Position numbers and translations under genes: made by a program | The notes under the pieces: generated by a model | Databases searched by the model: none | What the model saw: the letters and a program-made list of their open reading frames with translations, nothing else | What the model was told of the DNA's origin: nothing | Shown here: in pieces, positions 36,558 through 45,233 of the stretch | Layout of the letters: every line of letters begins with the position of its first letter | Numbering within the stretch: the stretch's first letter is position 1 | From: an uncultured Bacteroidota bacterium | GTDB lineage: Bacteria > Bacteroidota > Bacteroidia > B-17B0 > Aurantibacillaceae | Direction of reading: 5' to 3' | Length of the DNA: 64,000 nucleotides | Assembly: GCA_903893815.1 (NCBI GenBank) | Contig: CAITNS010000081.1 | Span: 1 to 64,000 of the forward strand

Positions 36558-37811
36558 ATGCAATTATCTCCTTCTTCTAAAAAAATAACCATAGGAGTTG
36601 TCTGCCTTGCCTTAATTATCTATTTATTTTTTGAATCTTCAAACAAAGGCGATTTTTATATTTTTCTAGAGGCGTCTAAAAGCTTACTTAACGGGGAAAA
36701 TATTTTTCAAAAAACCTATTTTGATGGCTACCATTATTTTTACTCGGTTCTATTTGCGCTCCTCATTTATCCTTTAACGTTTATTCCTATTCATGTAACC
36801 GTATTTTTATGGTTAGGTTTTAATGTATGGCTTTTATACAGATTGTATCGCATCGTTAGCTCTCTTTTGCCGTTACAAAATCTTTCACAAAAACAAAAAA
36901 ACATATTTTGGATTTTGACATTTGTGTTTAGCTCTCGATTAATTATTGAGAATTTGCATGTTGCTCAAATGACCATTCTTTTGCTGTATTTATGTTTAGA
37001 AGGAATTCATTCCATTCAACATAATAAAATAATACAAGGTGCTTTTTTGATTGCTTTAGGCATTAATATTAAACTCCTTCCTATTGTATTACTCCCCTAT
37101 TTAGTATACAGAAAACAATTTAAATCAAGTTTATTGATTTTACTGTTTTATGGCGTTTTCGCTTTTATTCCTTCGTTAATTATTGGTTATGAGCAAAACA
37201 ACCTCTTATTAAAAACATGGTTACACCTCATCAATCCTTTAAATTCAAACCACATTTTAGATGTGGATGAAAGAAGTTTCCATGGTCTTTCCACATTACT
37301 TTCAACACTTTTAGTAGAAAATGTGCCTGACATGTACGCATTAAATTTAAAACGAAACATTGCTGATGTGAGTTTAACCCAACTCAGTTTTATTTTAACC
37401 ATAACAAGACTGTTGCTCGTTGTATTTACTTTTTATTTTCTACGTACATTTCCATTCAAATCTATCACCAATAAATACCATCAATTTTGGGAATTGAGTT
37501 ATATATTGCTTTTAATTCCTTTGATATTTCCACACCAACAACATTATGGCTTTTTGTTTATCGCTCCCGCCTTTTTATATTGTTTATATCAAATTATTCA
37601 ACAGAAGCCAGAAGTGCTCACTATAAAACAGTACATTCTTTTTTCAATAATGGTGATCGTTTATTTAACGGTAAATCTTAAACTTATTTTAGGGGAATTT
37701 AATCCGTATTACGAGCATTATAAACTATTAACTTACGGAACTTTATTATTAATTATCCCATTATCCATATTAAGACCTAAAAGCGAATCTGAGACTTTAA
37801 CTTCTAGTTAA
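36558..37811 (+). CDS. Glycosyltransferase family 87-like polyprenol-sugar transferase
   Basis: 417 residues with about 10-12 hydrophobic helices. The N-terminal DFYIFLEASKSLLNGENIFQ (about 31-50) carries the Asp-containing first loop and the LLNGENIFQ word typical of GT87 (DUF2029) enzymes, which use polyprenyl-phosphate sugars on the outer face of the inner membrane. A second motif GALIALGINIKLLPIVLLPY-like segment is at about 158-178 (AFLIALGINIKLLPIVLLPY). The acceptor is unknown. Confidence 0.8.
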   Translation: MQLSPSSKKITIGVVCLALIIYLFFESSNKGDFYIFLEASKSLLNGENIFQKTYFDGYHYFYSVLFALLIYPLTFIPIHVTVFLWLGFNVWLLYRLYRIVSSLLPLQNLSQKQKNIFWILTFVFSSRLIIENLHVAQMTILLLYLCLEGIHSIQHNKIIQGAFLIALGINIKLLPIVLLPYLVYRKQFKSSLLILLFYGVFAFIPSLIIGYEQNNLLLKTWLHLINPLNSNHILDVDERSFHGLSTLLSTLLVENVPDMYALNLKRNIADVSLTQLSFILTITRLLLVVFTFYFLRTFPFKSITNKYHQFWELSYILLLIPLIFPHQQHYGFLFIAPAFLYCLYQIIQQKPEVLTIKQYILFSIMVIVYLTVNLKLILGEFNPYYEHYKLLTYGTLLLIIPLSILRPKSESETLTSS

Positions 37812-37874
37812 ATTGTTTATTTTTTGTTTTAAAATTATTGCCTAAAAGCTGCGTTTTAAAAGTAAATTCAACCT

Positions 37875-38942
37875 GTGAAAGAAGTTAATCAAATACTCAC
37901 CGATTTAAAACGAAAAATCTTTAAACCCGTTTATTTTTTAAGCGGCGAAGAAGCGTATTATATTGATTTGATTAGTGATTATATTGAAAAAAACGTCCTA
38001 GACGAAAGTGAACAGGAATTCAATCAAACCATTCTATACGGAAAAGATGTTGATTTAAACGCCATCATTTCGGCTGCCAAACGTTTTCCAATGATGAGCG
38101 AATACCAAGTGGTAATCGTTAAAGAAGCTCAGAACTTAAAAGAATTAGGAAAAGCTTCGGGCGGCGATGACGACGATGATGATGTTCCTGTAAAAAAAAC
38201 AGCTGCTACTTCAAACGCATTAGCGGGCTATTTACAACAACCTCAACCTTCTACCATATTAGTATTTTGTTATAAGTACAAAACACTAGATAAGAGAAGT
38301 GCCGTTTATAAATCTCTGCAAAAAAATCATGTTTTTTTAGAGACTAAGAAAATGTATGATAATCAAATCCCTGAATGGATTACATCATTTGTACAAGAAC
38401 AGAAATTTAAAATAGGTCCAAAAGCCTCTTTTCTACTAGCAGAGTTTTTAGGAAACGATTTATCTAAAATCACCAATGAGGTTGAAAAGCTATTTATTAA
38501 TTTAAAAGAAGGCGAAGAAGTAACAGCTGAAGCTGTTCAAGATAACATTGGAATTAGTAAGGAATTTAATGTGTTTGAATTGCAAGATGCCTTAGCCAAA
38601 AAAGATATTTTAAAAGCTAATCGCATCATTAACTATTTTTCAGCTAACGAAAAAGAACATCCTGCGGTAATGACCTTGAGTACATTGTATGGTTACTTCT
38701 CAAAAATACTCGTCTATCACTTTGCTCCCGATAAATCTAAATTTGCCGTTGCGCAAACCTTAGGCGTTAATCCTTTTTTTGTGGATGGTTATGCTAAAGC
38801 GGCTCAAAACTATGGTACTGCCAAACTAAAAGCCGTTTTTTCTTATTTAAAAGAATACGATTTAAAAACCAAAGGCGTTGATAATTCAGGCGTGAATAAT
38901 GGGGAGTTGATGAAGGAATTAATTTTTAAGATTTTGCATTAG
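37875..38942 (+). CDS. holA: DNA polymerase III subunit delta
   Basis: 355 residues, the HolA length. It begins KEVNQILTDLKRKIFKPVYF with the delta signature YFLSGEEAYYIDLISDYIEK (about 19-38), then FPMMSEYQVVIVKEAQNLKE, YKTLDKRSAVYKSLQKNHVF, and FLAEFLGNDLSKITNEVEKL-like text (about 189-207). It is the clamp-loader subunit that opens the sliding clamp; degenerate Walker motifs are normal. An acidic run of six Asp (about 97-102) inside a loop is unusual. Start is GTG at 37875. An inverted repeat lies directly after its stop. Confidence 0.93.
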   Translation: MKEVNQILTDLKRKIFKPVYFLSGEEAYYIDLISDYIEKNVLDESEQEFNQTILYGKDVDLNAIISAAKRFPMMSEYQVVIVKEAQNLKELGKASGGDDDDDDVPVKKTAATSNALAGYLQQPQPSTILVFCYKYKTLDKRSAVYKSLQKNHVFLETKKMYDNQIPEWITSFVQEQKFKIGPKASFLLAEFLGNDLSKITNEVEKLFINLKEGEEVTAEAVQDNIGISKEFNVFELQDALAKKDILKANRIINYFSANEKEHPAVMTLSTLYGYFSKILVYHFAPDKSKFAVAQTLGVNPFFVDGYAKAAQNYGTAKLKAVFSYLKEYDLKTKGVDNSGVNNGELMKELIFKILH

Positions 38943-39037
38943 TTTGGGCGCGTCCGCGAAAAGCGGACCAGGCTTTCCGTTACAATCTTTTGCATCAAAA
39001 AAAGATGCAAAAGGATTTTCACTGCAATCCTTCACGC
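38943..39037. repeat. ~95-bp dispersed repeat, left (inverted) copy
   Basis: Begins TTTGGGCGCGTCCGCG directly after the holA stop and ends CAATCCTTCACGC. Its reverse complement (GCGTGAAGGATTGCAGTGAA, AATCCTTTTGC, AAAAGATTG and on to ACGCGCCCAAA) aligns along its full length with the copy at 40255-40354. Internal self-complementary segments (CTTTTGCATC and GATGCAAAAG) form a hairpin. Confidence 0.85.
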
Positions 39038-39076
39038 AAAATCTAAACCTCGATGCTTTTTTTGTATATTTATAAT

Positions 39077-40252
39077 ATGAAGTACTGGGTATTAATAGTT
39101 TGTATGTTGTTTTGTTTTGCTAAAAAACAATATGCGCAAAACTTAGTTCCTAATCCGAGTTTTGAAACTTATACAACATGCCCAAATAATTATGGGCAAA
39201 TAAATAAAGCCGTAGGTTGGAATTATGTTCAAGCAGCGCAATCAGCTGAGTATTACAATTCTTGCGCAACAGGTACACAGATTTCTGTTCCGAGAAATTT
39301 TTTTAATTCAAATTATCAACTTCCTAGAACTGGAAATGCTTATGCTGGATTACAGACACTGAGACCATATGATAATTTACGAGGTAACATTTGCACTCAA
39401 CTATCAACACCATTAATAGTTAATAATTACTATTTAGCTAAATTTTATGCTGTTAGTGTGCAAGGATATAAAATAGTAAGCAATAATCTTGCACTTAATT
39501 TTTCAAATACATTAAGTTATACAGTAGCTCCAAATACCACTTTAAATTTACCCATGCATATTTATAAATATGGCAATCCTGTACTAAATGATACTTTGAA
39601 TTGGACGGAAATTATTGGGATATATAAAGCAAACGGGACAGAGCAATTTATTATTATTGGAAATTTTAGAGATAGTTTAAATACAAAAGTCGATACAATT
39701 GATATAAATGGATTTGCATGGGCTACTTATTACATGATAGACGACGTTAGCGTAGAACCCATTTGCACTCCTTTTTGGAGTTACAGAGACACAACAGTTG
39801 CAATTGGAGATAGTGTACTAATTGGCCCCGCCATTACTGGCTTAAACATTAATTGGTATGATGCCACGGGAACTTTTATTACTAATGCACCTGGCATTTA
39901 TGTAAAACCAAATTCTCCCACTTTTTATGCGGCTACAGAGGATTTTTGTGGTAGTACAATTACTTATACCATAAACGTTGGAGTAAATTCTGTTGGCCTT
40001 GTCACGCTGAGCGGAGTCGAAGCGCCTTCTATCCTTCCAAATCCAACAAATAATTTACTCACTATTAGCAGCCAAAATGATTTTAATAAAATAGAATTGC
40101 TCAGTATCACTGGACAGATTTTATTGTCAGAGTCAGTTCGCGCAAAATCACATCAACTACAATTGCAAAATTTTGCTGAGGGTATTTATTTTGTAAAGGT
40201 GTTTTATGGTAATGGCTTAAATATTACAAAGAAGTTAATATTGAATAATTAA
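39077..40252 (+). CDS. Type IX-secreted protein with PNPSFE domain and C-terminal sorting domain
   Basis: 391 residues from ATG at 39077 (MKYWVLIVCMLFCFAKKQYA is the signal peptide); the frame is open to 39053 but that start would place 8 extra residues before the signal. The N-terminal domain begins NLVPNPSFETYTTCPNNYGQ and has GNAYAGLQTL and YMIDDVSVEPIC, like the OmpA-family protein at 20289. An immunoglobulin-like region follows (about 235-300). The C-terminus is a type A sorting domain (ILPNPTNNLLTIS, LLSITGQILLSESV, GIYFVKVFYG, TKKLILNN). An in-frame dispersed repeat (40001-40024) sits just before this domain. The gene is bracketed by two inverted repeats. Confidence 0.9.
   Translation: MKYWVLIVCMLFCFAKKQYAQNLVPNPSFETYTTCPNNYGQINKAVGWNYVQAAQSAEYYNSCATGTQISVPRNFFNSNYQLPRTGNAYAGLQTLRPYDNLRGNICTQLSTPLIVNNYYLAKFYAVSVQGYKIVSNNLALNFSNTLSYTVAPNTTLNLPMHIYKYGNPVLNDTLNWTEIIGIYKANGTEQFIIIGNFRDSLNTKVDTIDINGFAWATYYMIDDVSVEPICTPFWSYRDTTVAIGDSVLIGPAITGLNINWYDATGTFITNAPGIYVKPNSPTFYAATEDFCGSTITYTINVGVNSVGLVTLSGVEAPSILPNPTNNLLTISSQNDFNKIELLSITGQILLSESVRAKSHQLQLQNFAEGIYFVKVFYGNGLNITKKLILNN
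40001..40024. repeat. In-frame dispersed repeat inside the cargo gene
   Basis: GTCACGCTGAGCGGAGTCGA followed by AGCG, translated as VTLSGVEA. It lies at the junction between the extracellular domains and the type IX sorting domain, a flexible linker. Confidence 0.8.
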
Positions 40253-40254
40253 CA

Positions 40255-40354
40255 GCGTGAGGGATGCAAGCGAAAATCCTTTTTGTGTTCCTTTACAAAA
40301 AGATTGAAGCGGGTCAGCCCGACGGCGCTGTCTCTTTGCGCCGGCACGCCCAAA
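40255..40354. repeat. ~100-bp dispersed repeat, right copy
   Basis: Begins GCGTGAGGGATGCAAGCGAA two bases after the cargo-gene stop and ends CCGGCACGCCCAAA. It contains two hairpins (CTTTTTGTG...TTTACAAAAAG and GGCGC...GCGCCGG). It is the reverse-complement partner of the copy at 38943-39037, and a truncated tail of the same family occurs at 15917-15955. Confidence 0.85.
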
Positions 40355-40380
40355 TTAATAGTATAAGAATTTTTAAACCC

Positions 40381-41760
40381 TTACTTATACAATTCCACCT
40401 TCGTTTCGATATCCGACTTCACGGTGAACTTCTTTTCAATCGTATAAATAGAACCTTTTAAAGATTTCGCTCTCCACTCTATTCTATAATTACCTGGCTG
40501 TAAATAATAAACCTGAGAAGTTGTATTATTTAAATTACAAACCCACTCCAATTTCTTCGTGTCTTTATAAATACTGCCATCTCCATTATCCAAAGCCTTT
40601 ACAGTTAGCATACCAGCATTTGGTAATTCAATGAGTTTAGTTTGAGATTGAGCAACTGTAACTGCATTAATATATGTACGAGGCAGGGTTAGTATTTCTA
40701 AATCATAATTCCCTGTAATATATTTCTCCGTTGTATTCATTATCTGAACATTTAAAGTTTGCATGTTTCCGTTTGATTTACGAACGATACTTTTTATTTT
40801 TTCATTAAAATTATACACGCCTGATGGTCTTCTTAATTCAATAAATCCTTGCGGCGCATCAATAGGAATAATGGTATGTTTTCCTTGCGTTAATTTTACT
40901 TCTTTACTTTCGGTTGGCGGAATGGTATGTGCGACAACTTTGTAAGTTGGAAAATCATCTAAATACAAAGTATCTGGATTACCTTTTTGATTTAAGGTAT
41001 GCATGTAATTATAAACATAATTGCCCGTTGCGGTATTGTAAAACGTCATGTTTACATTCGTTTCTGTTGGCAACGATTTTGTATCTAATAAATTTACTTG
41101 CGACGATGTTTTATTTAATTTTTGTTTAGAGATAATCGAACTAATATCTGTTACCAAGTTCGCATTATCAAAATCGTAGTAATCGCCTACACATTCAAAA
41201 GTTTTAATTTGTTCAACCGTTAAACCAATACCGATAATAAACGGTTTAAATACAATTCCCTTTTCCATTAATTTCATTCGGGCTTTGCATGGATCGCCTT
41301 CGCACTCTTCAATTCCATCTGTAATTAAAATAATCATGTTCACGGCTTTAGCATCTGGAAAATCATTTGCTGATTCGGTTAACGAATGCTCTATTGGTGT
41401 AATGCCAGTTGGTTTAGCTTCGGCAACTTTACTTTTAATAAATGCCACATTATTTTTCCCGAAAGGCACTACCAATTTAGAATCTTTGCAATCTCCTGGA
41501 GGATATTTTACTGTATGTCCATACATACGCAAAGCAAACTGAATGTTTTTTTGCTTGTTTAAACTATCCAAAAACTTGTAAAATAATTCTTTAGCGCCAT
41601 TAATACGAGTGGTGTTTTTGTGTTTGGTTTTCATACTATTGCTAGCATCAAACACAAATAATACTCTCGTTAAAGAAGGTTCTGTTTTTTTTACTTGCCC
41701 ACAAATAGATTGAGAACTTAATAAAACAACGCTAAAAATTATGAATCGAAGTAATTTCAT
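40381..41760 (-). CDS. Exported VWA-domain protein
   Basis: 459 residues. A signal peptide (about 1-21, ending SICGQ) is followed by a von Willebrand factor A domain: the metal-site motif LFVFDASNSMKTKHKNTTRI (DxSxS at about 37-41), the Thr in GITPIEHSLTESA and the final Asp in MIILITDGIEECEGDPC (about 143-159). The C-terminal 250 residues are beta-rich and include an Ig-like end (YYLQPGNYRIEWRAKSLKGS; KKFTVKSDIETKVELYK). It probably binds a protein partner at the cell envelope through Mg/Mn coordination. A TAAATTTG box (41775-41782) precedes it. Confidence 0.85.
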   Translation of the reverse strand: MKLLRFIIFSVVLLSSQSICGQVKKTEPSLTRVLFVFDASNSMKTKHKNTTRINGAKELFYKFLDSLNKQKNIQFALRMYGHTVKYPPGDCKDSKLVVPFGKNNVAFIKSKVAEAKPTGITPIEHSLTESANDFPDAKAVNMIILITDGIEECEGDPCKARMKLMEKGIVFKPFIIGIGLTVEQIKTFECVGDYYDFDNANLVTDISSIISKQKLNKTSSQVNLLDTKSLPTETNVNMTFYNTATGNYVYNYMHTLNQKGNPDTLYLDDFPTYKVVAHTIPPTESKEVKLTQGKHTIIPIDAPQGFIELRRPSGVYNFNEKIKSIVRKSNGNMQTLNVQIMNTTEKYITGNYDLEILTLPRTYINAVTVAQSQTKLIELPNAGMLTVKALDNGDGSIYKDTKKLEWVCNLNNTTSQVYYLQPGNYRIEWRAKSLKGSIYTIEKKFTVKSDIETKVELYK

Positions 41761-41774
41761 TTAAATTATAACTT

Positions 41775-41782
41775 CAAATTTA
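41775..41782 (-). promoter_or_regulatory. -7 promoter box of the VWA gene
   Basis: TAAATTTG on the minus strand, 14 bases upstream of the ATG at 41760; fits TAnnTTTG. Confidence 0.55.
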
Positions 41783-41847
41783 CACGAGGTTACAGTTTAA
41801 AACCGAAAGAAAATGGAAACTTATTAAAAATACAATGCTAAGAAAGC

Positions 41848-43878
41848 CTAACGAATAATCGTTAAATGCCCTTTGAGCTGAATGTATTCGCCTCGAGCAT
41901 TTTTGTATTCAATTAAATACACATAAACATCATCTGTTGCTGCATCGCCTGTCCAACCTTCGGTGTCGCTTTGAGTTTCAAAAATTTTAACGCCATATCG
42001 GTTAAACACCATCACTTTATAGTCTGTTTTTTCAACATATTGTGCCACTGGTAACCATACGCTATTAAGTCCTTTTGGTGCAAACGCATTAGGCACAAAT
42101 ACACTCACCTCAACATAAGCATCGGCAGGATTTGATTTTGCTTTATCCATAAAGCCATAAATGTTTCCTGCTCCTTCAACCGCTTCAACATAATAGGTAA
42201 ATTTGCCTTGTGCGCTAACAAAATCTTGAACATTATCAATATACATTTTAGTGCCAACGGGTACATTACTAATTGGTGTTGGATCAAAAACACCATTTAC
42301 AGCTCGGTAAATATTAAAAGAAGATACTCCTCCGCTCCATTTAGTATAATCGTCCCAAGTTAAAGTATTATTAAAAATATTTTCTTTATCGTTGCTTACA
42401 TGCAGCACAACCGACTTAGAAGTATCACTCCAAACCCCAGGATTATTACAATCATCTGCCGCTTGTATTTTATAGTAATAGTTTTTTTCAAGAGTTTTTA
42501 CATTAACATCAGTATATGTTTGAGGCATTAAGGTCGAAGAAGCAACAAAGACTAATTTGGTAAAATTAACACCGTCTTCTGATTTGTAAATATTACATCC
42601 TTTAAATGGATTAGTTAAATCAACGGTATATGTAATTTCCATTTGCTTGCTGCCTGTATTTACACTTACAGAATTAATATAAACATAGCTTGGACCTGGT
42701 AAACCTGTTGCGGTAAAACAAGTTGTATTAGAACTCGCTGTAATGGTTAAATCATTGTTTCGAACTCTAACAAAATAACAATACACATCTCCAGGATTTA
42801 AACCTACATGTGAAAAAGAAGTACCCGTTGATGAACCAATTATAGCGAAAGTTCCTCCGTTTACAGAACAATACACATCATACTTTAAAATGCCCTTTGG
42901 TAAATTAGAATATGGAGTCCAAGCTAAACTAGCGGTTCGGGAACATAAATCATAAACTGGTGCAGTTAAAAATATTGTATTATAGGTTACACTTGGTATT
43001 GCATAGTTACCACAGCTATCAACAGGCGAAATACAATAACCTAAAGACGAACTACCTGGTGAAGCACCAAGAACAGTATATGTTGTATTATTATAACCTT
43101 GAATGGTATCTATACCAGTTAATCCAGAACCGTTTGAGAAAAAAATCACATAACTATCTACATCTAAACTAGAGGATGGTTGCCAACCCATTACTACTTG
43201 TCCGGATGCATTAACAGATACAGAATCTACTATGATAATAGGTGGAGGTTGAATATTTTTACAAGTATCGCCTTTTATATTGGATACAGAAGTACATCCC
43301 GAAGCATCAGAAATTTCGACTTTATAATTGTAAAATACTTTGCAACGGTAAATCGTGTCTTTGTAATTTAATTTATTACCAGTGTATATAGTTGTCCATG
43401 TGCCTGTTGGATACTCTCTTGAAAGTGTATAATTTGAAGAGGATGTTAGCAATAAAGGCGTATGCATCGCATTCCAATTTAAACTAGCAACTCCATTAAC
43501 ACTTGCTCCAGTCATATTTAAAAATATAGACTTTAATGTGTCTGAAGGAGTAGACGTTGATGTTCCAGCACTGCTAATGGTCACCACATAATAGTAATAA
43601 GATTGTGAACTGGTATTAGATGGCGCATGAACAAAAGTGCTTTGTACGTATGAATTAACCGTACCTGCTAAACTAAATCCAACACCTGTAGGAGATGTCC
43701 AAATTTGATATTGTGTAAATAAACCTCCTGGATCTGGCGGAATAATCCAAGATAAAGTAGTACTTGTTGGAGAAGTAACCGAAACACATCTTAAAACAGG
43801 AGCAGCTACTTGTGCTCCCAATTTTATATAGAAAAATACGTTTACGAATAATAAAAAATATAAAAGTCTTGTTTTCAA
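41848..43878 (-). CDS. Type IX-secreted fibronectin-like protein with gliding-type C-terminal domain
   Basis: 676 residues. The start is TTG at 43878, giving MKTRLLYFLLFVNVFFYIKL as signal peptide. The body is a chain of about five fibronectin type III-like domains (about 25-560), with words such as TTLSWIIPPDPGGLFTQYQI and ASLAWTPYSNLPKGILKYDV. The last about 85 residues are the gliding-motility type (type B) sorting domain: VFVPNAFAPKGLNSVWLPVA, YKVMVFNRYGVKIFETQSDT, EGWTG and the end KGHLTIIR. It is thus a surface or secreted adhesin-like protein handled by the SprA pathway. Confidence 0.9.
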   Translation of the reverse strand: MKTRLLYFLLFVNVFFYIKLGAQVAAPVLRCVSVTSPTSTTLSWIIPPDPGGLFTQYQIWTSPTGVGFSLAGTVNSYVQSTFVHAPSNTSSQSYYYYVVTISSAGTSTSTPSDTLKSIFLNMTGASVNGVASLNWNAMHTPLLLTSSSNYTLSREYPTGTWTTIYTGNKLNYKDTIYRCKVFYNYKVEISDASGCTSVSNIKGDTCKNIQPPPIIIVDSVSVNASGQVVMGWQPSSSLDVDSYVIFFSNGSGLTGIDTIQGYNNTTYTVLGASPGSSSLGYCISPVDSCGNYAIPSVTYNTIFLTAPVYDLCSRTASLAWTPYSNLPKGILKYDVYCSVNGGTFAIIGSSTGTSFSHVGLNPGDVYCYFVRVRNNDLTITASSNTTCFTATGLPGPSYVYINSVSVNTGSKQMEITYTVDLTNPFKGCNIYKSEDGVNFTKLVFVASSTLMPQTYTDVNVKTLEKNYYYKIQAADDCNNPGVWSDTSKSVVLHVSNDKENIFNNTLTWDDYTKWSGGVSSFNIYRAVNGVFDPTPISNVPVGTKMYIDNVQDFVSAQGKFTYYVEAVEGAGNIYGFMDKAKSNPADAYVEVSVFVPNAFAPKGLNSVWLPVAQYVEKTDYKVMVFNRYGVKIFETQSDTEGWTGDAATDDVYVYLIEYKNARGEYIQLKGHLTIIR

Positions 43879-43999
43879 AAAATGTAACTAAGCATTTGTT
43901 ATTCAATTACAAAGGAACGAAAATCTAACCGTTTTAGTGTGTAAAAAAACATAAAACTATTAAAACAGCTATTTTAATGAGTAAGTCTTAAAAAAACGA

Positions 44000-44007
44000 T
44001 ATTTTTG
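44000..44007 (+). promoter_or_regulatory. -7 promoter box of the thiolase/cysteine desulfurase operon
   Basis: TATTTTTG fits TAnnTTTG and lies 20 bases before the thiolase ATG at 44028. No strong TTG at -33. Confidence 0.5.
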
Positions 44008-44027
44008 TGCTAATAAACTTAACCATT

Positions 44028-45233
44028 ATGCAACAAGCTTATATTATAAATGGCGTTAGAACTGCCATTGGAAATTTTGGAGGAACGCTTTCAACTGTTC
44101 GTACAGATGATTTAGCTGCTTTAGTTTTAAAAGAATTAATGTCAAAAAATCCGTCGGTTGATTTTAGTAAAGTGGTAGATGTTATAATGGGCTGTGCTAA
44201 CCAAGCTGGAGAAGATAATCGCAATGTAGCTCGTATGGCTTCATTAATGGCTGGTTTACCAATCACCGTTCCAGGTCAAACTATTAATCGTTTGTGTGCT
44301 TCAGGCTTAAGTGCTACCGTTGATGCAGCAAGATATATACAATTAGGCGAAGCAGATTTAATGATTTCTTCGGGTGTTGAAAATATGACTCGTGGACCAT
44401 TAGTTATGAGTAAAGCAAGTTCAGCTTTTGGACGCGATCAACAATTATTTGATACAAGTTTTGGATGGCGTTTTATCAATCCAAAATTAAAAGAACAATA
44501 TGGAGTTGATGCCATGGGCGAAACCGCTGAAAATGTTGCCGAAATGCATAAAATAAGTAGAGAAGACCAAGATGCTTTTGCTTTATGGAGTCAACAAAAA
44601 GCAGCTATTGCGATAGCTTCGGGTAGATTTGAAAAAGAAATTATTCCTATTGAAATTCCGCAAAAAAAAGGAGATGCTCTAATTTTTAAAACAGATGAAT
44701 TTGCAAAAGTAAATACAACAATTGAAGGTTTACAAAAATTAAAAGCGTCTTTTAGAAAAGACGGAACAGTAACAGCAGGCAATGCATCTGGATTAAATGA
44801 TGGTGCTGCGGCTATTTTATTAGCAAGCGAAAATGCAATAAAATCTTATAACTTAAAACCATTAGCGCGCATTGTGAGCAGTGCTGTGGTTGGTGTTGAA
44901 CCTCGAATTATGGGATTAGGACCAGTTGAAGCAGCTAACTTAGCCTTAAAAAAAGCTGGTTTAACCTGGAATGACATCGACCTTATTGAATTAAACGAAG
45001 CTTTTGCAGCGCAAGCATTAGGCTGTACTCGTCAATGGAAATTAGATGATAATGATCCTCGTATCAATCCAAATGGTGGCGCTATTGCTTTAGGTCATCC
45101 ATTAGGAATGAGTGGTGCCCGTATTATCAATTCAGCAGCTATCGAATTAAATCTTCAAAATAAAAAATACGCCTTAGCTACGATGTGTATTGGTGTTGGA
45201 CAAGGTTACGCTACTATTATCGAGAAAGCTTAA
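44028..45233 (+). CDS. Acetyl-CoA C-acyltransferase (thiolase)
   Basis: 401 residues from ATG at 44028 (MQQAYIINGVRTAIGNFGGT); an upstream in-frame TTG (44007) falls inside the promoter box. The active-site nucleophile is in TINRLCASGLSATVDAARYI (Cys about 90); the second motif is GGAIALGHPLGMSGARI (His about 357) and the third MCIGVGQGYATIIEKA (Cys about 387). It cleaves beta-ketoacyl-CoA with CoA, or condenses two acetyl-CoA. It abuts the cysteine desulfurase gene with no spacer. Confidence 0.95.
   Translation: MQQAYIINGVRTAIGNFGGTLSTVRTDDLAALVLKELMSKNPSVDFSKVVDVIMGCANQAGEDNRNVARMASLMAGLPITVPGQTINRLCASGLSATVDAARYIQLGEADLMISSGVENMTRGPLVMSKASSAFGRDQQLFDTSFGWRFINPKLKEQYGVDAMGETAENVAEMHKISREDQDAFALWSQQKAAIAIASGRFEKEIIPIEIPQKKGDALIFKTDEFAKVNTTIEGLQKLKASFRKDGTVTAGNASGLNDGAAAILLASENAIKSYNLKPLARIVSSAVVGVEPRIMGLGPVEAANLALKKAGLTWNDIDLIELNEAFAAQALGCTRQWKLDDNDPRINPNGGAIALGHPLGMSGARIINSAAIELNLQNKKYALATMCIGVGQGYATIIEKA

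Noticed and set aside
40264-40461. A 65-codon plus-strand frame after the cargo gene
   Set aside because: It is formed by the dispersed repeat and the antisense of the VWA gene end.
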